Shown: positions 35,443 through 40,524 of the stretch, piece by piece
Numbering within the stretch: position 1 is the first letter of the stretch
Layout: each line of letters opens with the position of its first letter
DNA from: RUG695 sp050943135
Lineage (GTDB): Bacteria > Planctomycetota > Planctomycetia > Pirellulales > Thermoguttaceae
Length of the DNA stretch: 40,524 nt
Direction of reading: 5' to 3'
Assembly: GCA_050943135.1 (NCBI GenBank)
Contig: JBMNOP010000021.1
Location: 1-40,524, forward strand
Made by a program: the position numbers and the translations under genes
The notes under the pieces: generated by a model
Database searches by the model: none
Told to the model about the DNA's origin: nothing
What the model saw: only the letters and a program-made list of their open reading frames with translations

Positions 35443-37099
35443 ACCATAAATCATCATTGTAAACACTATAATACACTATGATACACAATGTCAGCATGAG
35501 AAGCAGAAAGACGACGCAAAAACAAGAACAGTTTTTGATTTCCTTTGCCTTTTCCTTTGCCTTTTCCTTTGCCATGATTTCTTTGATTTTCTGTCTGCAG
35601 ACGGATATCTGTTCGTCTGCATCTCGCCATCCGGAAATCGTTTTGAAGATTCCGATGGCTCTCGCGTACCCGTGTTTAACATCACGGTCCATTTGCGACT
35701 TTGCGGAATCGTATGCGGCGGTCTTGCGGCAGATTTCCGCTCTATCAAGACACTGCTCGGCAAGAGAATCCGCATTCTTGAAGCCGGAAATGGTTTTAAA
35801 GATCTCGGCCGCATGTTTATACGCAGCCTCGGTTTTCGCTTCTTTCACCACGTCAACAGCCTGCCGATAAAACGCCATTTCGTTGCGTTTGTTAATATCA
35901 ATGACGTACTTCGTCTCTTCGCCACCAAAACGAACAATTTTCTGGTAGTTGTTGTTGCTACCAAAGGGATCTTTATAATCAGTAAAGTCTTCCTGTCGAC
36001 GGAGATGTAATTCTGCCATCAGCTTGCCAAGATAAGCCCACGCGTTTTTGGGGTCCTGGTCGAGCACCTTTTCGCAGTAAGCATCCGCATCATCCCAGTT
36101 TCCATCCTCCAAAAACAGGAAGGCCCGTTCCAACAGGGACTTAGGACCGGCACCAATGATGTTACTCCTATCTGATTCCCCAGCGGCACGGTTTGGGCCG
36201 CCTGACTGGGTGATTTTTTTGATCCCGTGAATGAGATCCTGCATAAAGCCGAGCTTCGACATGTCCTGCGCCTGCAGGTGAGAGAATTCGTCGGGAAGGT
36301 CATAAATTTCCATATCTCGATATGCCGGAATGAGAACCTTTTTTCCTCCGCTCTGCTTCACCAGGGCAAGATAGCGGCTCCACTCGTTTCTCACCCAAAC
36401 CGCATTGAAATTCTCCGGTTTGGTCCCGAGGACGACCATGACCTTCGCCGAATTGAGCGCGGCAAAGATATATGGTTCGTAAGCCGTTCCCAGCTTATCC
36501 TCAAGCGTGATGCGTGAAAAGAAGACCTTAAATCCCTCTCGCATCAGCTGATGATACAGATCGTTGGCAAGTACGGAGTCCGGCGTTCTTCTGCCGTTCT
36601 TGTCGGTCTCCTTATAACAGATAAAAACGTCGAAAGGCTCCTCTTTCCGCGATATGGCGAGTATGCCCTTCTGAATCTCATTTATGGCGTTTGCTTCTTC
36701 GTTGTAGATCTTGCGCTGATACCCATCGGCGTATCGTAAAGCGGACTTGAAGTTGTCATCGCCGAAAATCGACGTGAACTGAGTACGATTGACCGTTGGT
36801 ACGCGTTTGTGCGTTCTCGGGTCTTCAACGTACTCAATACCATAACGGCACAAAACAAGCGACCAGTATGCCTCGGCGTCGGTATTGTCCTCACTTAGTA
36901 TCCGCTCGTAGATTCCTGCCGCTTTGTCAAATTCGTTGTTTCTCCTGAAATGATTAGCACGGTCGTATAAGTTAGAACGGAAATCACCGTCCAGACGAGG
37001 AAGTGTCTGTGTCGTGCCACAGGAATCGCAAACACCGATAGTCGCACCCGATTCAAATTCGATCGCGCCTCCGCACATTTTGCACTTGAATACGAACAT
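35438..37099 (-). CDS. Zinc-ribbon / TPR / TIR / TPR protein with C-terminal membrane helix
   Basis: 553 residues. A zinc ribbon at the N-terminus (C6, C9, C24, C27) precedes a TPR-like helical segment (about 40-150, DRANHFRRNNEFDKAAGIYE). The TIR domain is at about 155-290: PFDVFICYKETDKNGRRTPD, GFKVFFSRITLEDKLGTAYE, PYIFAALNSAKVMVVLGTKP, WVRNEWSRYLAL. Glu208 in AYEPYIFAAL lies where TIR NADases have their catalytic glutamate. A second helical-repeat region (about 320-500) with a repeated FKTISG motif is followed by a charged Lys/Glu stretch and one membrane helix (about 525-545). From memory, very similar zinc-ribbon TIR proteins are common in gut Firmicutes, so acquisition by transfer is likely. 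It is probably a membrane-anchored NAD-cleaving or signalling sensor; immunity is an inference. GAGG precedes the ATG. Confidence 0.88.
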   Translation of the reverse strand: MFVFKCKMCGGAIEFESGATIGVCDSCGTTQTLPRLDGDFRSNLYDRANHFRRNNEFDKAAGIYERILSEDNTDAEAYWSLVLCRYGIEYVEDPRTHKRVPTVNRTQFTSIFGDDNFKSALRYADGYQRKIYNEEANAINEIQKGILAISRKEEPFDVFICYKETDKNGRRTPDSVLANDLYHQLMREGFKVFFSRITLEDKLGTAYEPYIFAALNSAKVMVVLGTKPENFNAVWVRNEWSRYLALVKQSGGKKVLIPAYRDMEIYDLPDEFSHLQAQDMSKLGFMQDLIHGIKKITQSGGPNRAAGESDRSNIIGAGPKSLLERAFLFLEDGNWDDADAYCEKVLDQDPKNAWAYLGKLMAELHLRRQEDFTDYKDPFGSNNNYQKIVRFGGEETKYVIDINKRNEMAFYRQAVDVVKEAKTEAAYKHAAEIFKTISGFKNADSLAEQCLDRAEICRKTAAYDSAKSQMDRDVKHGYARAIGIFKTISGWRDADEQISVCRQKIKEIMAKEKAKEKAKEIKNCSCFCVVFLLLMLTLCIIVYYSVYNDDLWW

Positions 37100-37433
37100 T
37101 GTATCGACCTCGCTATCATTCTAAAATGCCGACACGGGGATTTGAAAGAAACGACGCTACGAACAGAAGAGAGGCAAGGGTCTTGAAACCATATTCGGAG
37201 AATAACTTGCCAAAAAGATTACTGCGCTTTTCCGGTTTCACCGAAAGTCCTTTGTAATTCCAAGACACCATGTTGAGCTACAATGTGCCATATATGACGG
37301 TAGGAGGCCCCTGATGACTCAAAATTGGACTCAGTATGAATCGAGAGCTTGCTGAGTCGCGATAGACGAAATTTCCGCTAATTGTTATCCATACCTCGGA
37401 CATTATCGATCACCTCGTCTGAATTCTTTTAAC
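37100..37433. other. 334-bp spacer between TIR and 4TM genes
   Basis: It holds the TIR promoter (37118-37146) and a hairpin GACTCAG/CTGAGTC (37328-37334 with 37352-37358, 17-base loop) about 75 bases after the 4TM stop, which may attenuate read-through on the minus strand. I see no coding frame and no RNA gene. Confidence 0.5.
37118..37146 (-). promoter_or_regulatory. Promoter of the TIR gene
   Basis: On the minus strand TTCAAA (37141-37146) and TAGAAT (37118-37123) are 17 bases apart. Transcription would start about 10-15 bases before the start codon, so the TIR gene can be expressed separately from its two upstream neighbours. Confidence 0.45.
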
Positions 37434-38138
37434 TCATCTCAACGCTCTGCACTTTTTATTTCTATCGTCCAGAAGAACGACAACCTTACCGGCGATCTCT
37501 TTCACCTTCTCTGCATCACCAATTCCAACTATGGCGGAAAGTTCATCCATCTTTACGGTGATTTTCGTCTCAATCATGGAAAGCGTGCTATTTGACATCG
37601 GATCGGAGTAGCGCACAGCATCACGAACTTTTTTGCATTCGGATCTGATCGTCTCGGCCGAGGCGTTGGCAAGGATACTTTCGGCCTGAACGATGAGGTT
37701 CTTGATGAAGGAGGTTTGTGCTTTAACATTTTCATCGATCTTTTGGACCTCACCGGATGCCCAGACCGTTTGAATCACGGCGATAGCGCTGAAAGCGAGG
37801 ATGACGACACAAACGATGATGGCAACCCACGCAGGACAGTTTGGTATCAGCATCAATGTGGAACCGATGATCATCATTGCAATTAGCGTTGAATAACTGA
37901 TCGTGATCAACGGAATATTGTAAAACAATTTTTGGAGACTATCCGCCCTGAACGCATAACATGCGCATACAAGATTACCGATAAACGCCACGATGACGGA
38001 TAAAAAGACGATCCAGAATCGAGCGTCATGCTCAATCGTAATTCCAGGAATGATCTGTCGAACGGAAAAGACAATGATACTGAATCCGATCAGAAGGATT
38101 GCCCAGATCAACGCGAACATTTTGAAATTCTTATGCAT
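37434..38138 (-). CDS. Four-helix membrane protein with cytoplasmic coiled-coil tail
   Basis: 234 residues from the ATG at 38138 with GGAGG nine bases upstream. Four membrane helices fill the first 125 residues: FKMFALIWAILLIGFSIIVF, RFWIVFLSVIVAFIGNLVCA, LITISYSTLIAMMIIGSTLM and AWVAIIVCVVILAFSAIAVI. The last 105 residues are polar and helical (SGEVQKIDENVKAQTSFIKN, then repeated Lys/Asp/Glu heptads). This helix-bundle-plus-coiled-coil layout is seen in membrane effectors and receptors, but I do not recognise the family. Its start lies 19 bp after the SPFH stop, so the two are one transcription unit. A role as partner or effector of the neighbouring TIR protein is inference. Confidence 0.72.
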   Translation of the reverse strand: MHKNFKMFALIWAILLIGFSIIVFSVRQIIPGITIEHDARFWIVFLSVIVAFIGNLVCACYAFRADSLQKLFYNIPLITISYSTLIAMMIIGSTLMLIPNCPAWVAIIVCVVILAFSAIAVIQTVWASGEVQKIDENVKAQTSFIKNLIVQAESILANASAETIRSECKKVRDAVRYSDPMSNSTLSMIETKITVKMDELSAIVGIGDAEKVKEIAGKVVVLLDDRNKKCRALR

Positions 38139-38157
38139 TGCATTGTTCCTCCGCACG

Positions 38158-39297
38158 TTACAGAATATCCGAAAGCAGCTTGGCTTTCATCTGCGTAAAT
38201 TCTTCTTCGGTAACCAGCCCGGCTTCTTTCATTGTGACCAGCTTTTCGATCTTAGCTTTGAACACAGCGATATCGTCAGCAGGCTGGGTCAGCTGCTCGT
38301 TTTGCGTTTGCTGGATGGCATTCATTGCGTTATTGACAGCGCCGCCGACCACACCACCGACAGCGCCGCCGACACCTGCCATTGTTCCGAGACCGATACC
38401 CATATTGGTGAATTGTCCCACCGCTTCATTCTGCGCAACCTTTTCGGAAACGTCAAAGCCGCGTTCTTGTGCGTAGGTATATCCCTCCTGCGCTCTTTTC
38501 GTGGCCAGTGCCTGAGATGCAATGACCGTTTTTTGCGCCTCGGTTTGTGCGCCGATGATATCCGTTTGCTGCCGAAGCTTTGCCTCGGCAATATCCGCAT
38601 ACTGGCGAAAATAAAGATCTTTGAAGTGCTCATAGTTTCGGTCACCTTCCGGCTTCACCACATTGGTAACCAGGAAACGTTCCAGAGTGATGCCGTAACC
38701 GAAGAAATCCGGGATCAACAAACGGTGTAGTGCTTCGGAAAAAGCCGTCAGATGCTCATCGATCTCAAAGATGCTGACGGCGTTGTTCTTCATATACTGA
38801 GCAATGTAGGTCTTGACCCGTGTCATAAGGAAAGCACGGAAGAAAGACGCGAGTTTTTCCTGACCGAGAAAACTTTCCGTTCCGACGAGTTTCAGAAGTA
38901 ACTTTCGGCTGTCCTCGGCTCGAAGAGACATCTCCCCTGACGCACCGATCGCAAGGGGAAAACCGAACTGCGGATCAAGGTACTCTACTTTGGAGTCGGT
39001 CCCCCATTTGATCGCCATTTGTTCGGCCTTGTTGATAAAATAGACCTCACAATGAAAGGGTGTCTGGTCCCCGGTAATGCGGTTCAGGAATTTGCCGAGA
39101 ATAGGAATGTTCTGGGTTTCCAACGTATACCGTCCCGGCCCGAACAGATCCAGTGCCTGTCCGTTCATAAAGAAGATCGCCTCTTGTGACTCGTGGACGA
39201 TCAGCTGCGTGAGACTGTTAAAATCCTCAGAGGGATGTTTCCAGATAAAGGCGTTGTTATCGCCTTCGTATTTGAGAGTTTCAGCTATATGCGCCAC
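38158..39297 (-). CDS. SPFH-domain protein with C-terminal SHOCT motif
   Basis: 379 residues. The N-terminal SPFH/band-7-like part (about 20-240) contains SQEAIFFMNGQALDLFGPGR followed by YTLETQNIPILG, the pattern of YdjI-type ('virion core protein'-like) SPFH proteins. A helical stretch (about 225-300, FRQYADIAEAKLRQQTDIIG) leads to a glycine-rich segment (GIGLGTMAGVGGAVGGVVGG). A SHOCT motif ends the protein (IEKLVTMKEAGLVTEEEFTQ). SPFH proteins form ring or cage-like membrane microdomain scaffolds. The SHOCT tail is a short oligomerisation or tethering module common in these proteins. It is first in its transcription unit with a good promoter at 39380-39408 and probably organises the 4TM and TIR partners at the membrane. 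Confidence 0.9.
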   Translation of the reverse strand: MAHIAETLKYEGDNNAFIWKHPSEDFNSLTQLIVHESQEAIFFMNGQALDLFGPGRYTLETQNIPILGKFLNRITGDQTPFHCEVYFINKAEQMAIKWGTDSKVEYLDPQFGFPLAIGASGEMSLRAEDSRKLLLKLVGTESFLGQEKLASFFRAFLMTRVKTYIAQYMKNNAVSIFEIDEHLTAFSEALHRLLIPDFFGYGITLERFLVTNVVKPEGDRNYEHFKDLYFRQYADIAEAKLRQQTDIIGAQTEAQKTVIASQALATKRAQEGYTYAQERGFDVSEKVAQNEAVGQFTNMGIGLGTMAGVGGAVGGVVGGAVNNAMNAIQQTQNEQLTQPADDIAVFKAKIEKLVTMKEAGLVTEEEFTQMKAKLLSDIL

Positions 39298-39379
39298 GTA
39301 ATTACCTCACTTCCCAATCATCGAAGTGGTTTCCCAAAGCATGCCGTTTGAAAATGACTTTCCGACAACCACTAGCGTT

Positions 39380-39408
39380 ACCATAGCATGAAAATAGTTC
39401 GGTGGCAA
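39380..39408 (-). promoter_or_regulatory. Sigma-70-type promoter of the SPFH-4TM unit
   Basis: On the minus strand TTGCCA (39403-39408) and TATGGT (39380-39385) are exactly 17 bases apart. The predicted leader is about 75 bases. This is a strong match compared with other promoters in the window. Confidence 0.55.
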
Positions 39409-39464
39409 TAAGTAACAGACAATATTTTGAGTCTTTGAAGAAAATTCGGCAAATATCTCTGAAG

Positions 39465-39600
39465 TGGTTCTAGAAAACCGGACAGGTGAATCGTAGAGTG
39501 TTACCCTTTGATTTCTGGGCCGGAACAGGCCGGACCGGATGAACCGAAAGGACGATTGATGAGTCGGAAGAGCAAGAATTATTCACCTGAATTTCGGATA
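39465..39600 (+). mobile_element. Left-end fragment of an IS3-family element
   Basis: TGGTTCTAGAAAACCGGACA at 39465 has the TG start and AAACCGGACA core of IS3-family terminal inverted repeats. About 95 bases later AAAGGA precedes an ATG opening an orfA-like frame. The element is cut off at about 39597-39601 by the IS256-type end. Neither orfB nor the right end is in the window. Confidence 0.65.
39559..39600 (+). pseudogene. IS3-family transposase orfA, N-terminus only
   Basis: ATG at 39559 encodes MSRKSKNYSPEFR, the usual beginning of IS3-family OrfA ('..R.ysPEfr..vv..'), and is preceded by AAAGGA. After CGG the frame runs into the IS256-type terminal repeat and ends shortly after, so only about 13 residues of the original protein remain. 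This is a disrupted, non-functional remnant. Confidence 0.65.
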
Positions 39601-39628
39601 GTGTCAAGAATCTTTCGCAAATTTATTT
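39601..39628 (+). repeat. Direct repeat copy 2 (right border of TIR cassette, IS256-type end)
   Basis: Starts GTGTCAAGAATCTTTCGCAA at 39601. It matches the copy at 35371 over 28 bases with one mismatch, in the same orientation. It forms the terminus of the IS256-family element at the IS3 orfA junction. Confidence 0.85.
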
Positions 39629-39639
39629 TTACCACTCGG

Positions 39640-39665
39640 TTGACCGTCGGCTAGCCGACGGTCAA
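39640..39665. terminator. Perfect 26-bp palindrome inside the IS256 end
   Basis: TTGACCGTCGGC and its exact complement flank a central TA, giving a 12-base stem with almost no loop. It sits between the transposase 3' end and the element terminus. It could block read-through into or out of the element, or bind a protein. The near-absent loop is atypical of an intrinsic terminator. Confidence 0.45.
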
Positions 39666-39706
39666 TTCGTCTCGTTCTGCGTCCATCTCCCAAAGATGAT
39701 CCATAT

Positions 39707-40524
39707 TCATTTAGTCCCCCATTCGGAAACGGCAACATGCCTGAGCCTAGCACATACCAACATCAGCGCACTCTGACCGGCCGGAAACGCTCCAATCGCA
39801 CGTGTCCGGCGTTTTATCTCCCGAATGACCCGTCAAGCAGGTTGTTGGTTCGGATGCGCGTCCAATGCTGACTCGGAAATTCCATAAACGTCAACGTCTC
39901 TTCTATGCTCTCTTCAACCTTCCTGGCCGCGGTGGAAAGCCTCATCTCACGGAGTTTTGAGGCGACTTGCTTTGCCTTGGCTCGAGCCGTTTCCTTGCTC
40001 TCCTGAGAGTGAATCGCCTTCAACATCATGGAAACCGCCCGAACCTTTCCACGCGGGATGACAGAAAATACGTTCCGGTAAAAATGGACGACGCAACGCT
40101 GATAGCGTGAGTCCGGAAAAACCTCGTTAATCGTCTCAAGCATGCCAAGATTCTTGTCGCCGACAAAAAGACGAACTCCCTTGAGACCCCTTTCTTTCAG
40201 CCAGACAAAAAAAGAACGCCAACTCTCATGGTCTTCTTTCATCCCTTCCGCCGCGCCGAGAATCTCACGATGGCCATCGCTGTCAACGCCTATGGCAAGA
40301 AGAATGGAGACATTCTGAATCTCGCCGCCCCAACTGCGCTTGAGATAGGCGCCGTCCAGATAAACATAGGCATATTCGCCGGTAAGCGGACGACTGCGCC
40401 ACGACTCGATGTGCTCATAGGCCTTCTTGTTCAGATGACTGATCGTGCCCGGAGAGACTTTGGTCCCCCAGAGAGCTTCCGTGATGTCTTCAATGCGGCG
40501 AACGGAAACCCCGGCAAGATACAT
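39707..40524 (-). pseudogene. IS256-family transposase, C-terminal part, frameshifted
   Basis: From the right edge the frame reads a Mutator/IS256 transposase: YLAGVSVRRIEDITEALWGT, YAYVYLDGAYLKRSW (first catalytic Asp), LRLFVGDKNLGM-type segment VRLFVGDKNLGMLETINEVF (second Asp), RYQRCVVHFYRNVFSVIP, and SQHWTRIRTNNLLD. The apparent Met at 40524 aligns inside the family, so the true start is off the window. At about 39829-39834 one base is missing from the codon after CTT (expected '...LLER'). The zero frame then stops at 39814, while the shifted frame continues with VIREIKRRTRAIGAFPAGQS and stops at 39707, matching the family C-terminus. It is probably inactive unless the shift is translationally bypassed. 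Confidence 0.85.

Larger units (their letters stand above)
39597..40524 (-). mobile_element. IS256-family insertion sequence, other end beyond the window
   Basis: The element begins at the direct-repeat copy at 39601 (possibly a few bases earlier). It contains a perfect palindrome at 39640-39665 and a Mutator/IS256-type transposase gene reading toward this end. It interrupts IS3 orfA, so it arrived after the IS3 element. The far end and most of the transposase N-terminus are outside the window. Confidence 0.8.

Overview
The window looks like a planctomycete chromosome, probably a Pirellulales-type gut or rumen lineage. This is inferred from gene content: a FliA/WhiG-type sigma factor outside any flagellar locus, a very large secreted DUF5117-type zinc metalloprotease, many secreted or zinc-ribbon proteins with acidic linkers, and a long RNase HII-like protein. 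No rRNA or ribosomal protein gene is present to confirm it.

Layout. (a) 1-2979, minus strand: a zinc-ribbon/membrane/STN-like protein, yajC, and the 5' end of a secreted acidic-repeat protein that sits where secD is expected. (b) 3114-9008, housekeeping: hisD (+), endonuclease IV, an RNase HII-like protein and the primary sigma factor (all -), then cytidylate kinase (+). (c) 9142-15308, plus strand: two secreted proteins of unknown role, one with SH3-like domains, and a GT-C-like membrane protein. A tRNA-Leu(CAA) lies on the minus strand between the two secreted proteins. (d) 25222-15380, an eight-gene minus-strand run: hisI, hisG, secreted esterase, secreted beta-helix protein, class III aminotransferase, FGGY kinase, sodium/solute symporter and amidohydrolase. 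The last six look like a degradation/uptake/catabolism unit with unknown substrate. (e) 25750-34945: a WhiG-like sigma factor with a structured leader, dprA, the giant metalloprotease (-), a SpoU rRNA methyltransferase, a sugar isomerase/epimerase-like protein and a phosphatase-LamG protein. (f) 35193-40524, accessory region: tRNA-Leu(UAA), then a cassette of TIR-TPR zinc-ribbon protein, four-helix membrane protein and SPFH-SHOCT protein. The cassette lies between two direct repeats. The right-hand repeat is the edge of an IS256-family element that has inserted into an IS3-family orfA.

The strongest candidate for an undescribed system is the TIR / 4TM / SPFH cassette. Its TIR domain keeps a plausible NADase glutamate, its partners are membrane proteins, and its borders look mobile. 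The sugar-catabolic operon and the folded leader upstream of the WhiG-like sigma gene are the next most interesting items. All calls come from reading sequence and recalled family features; no database search was run.
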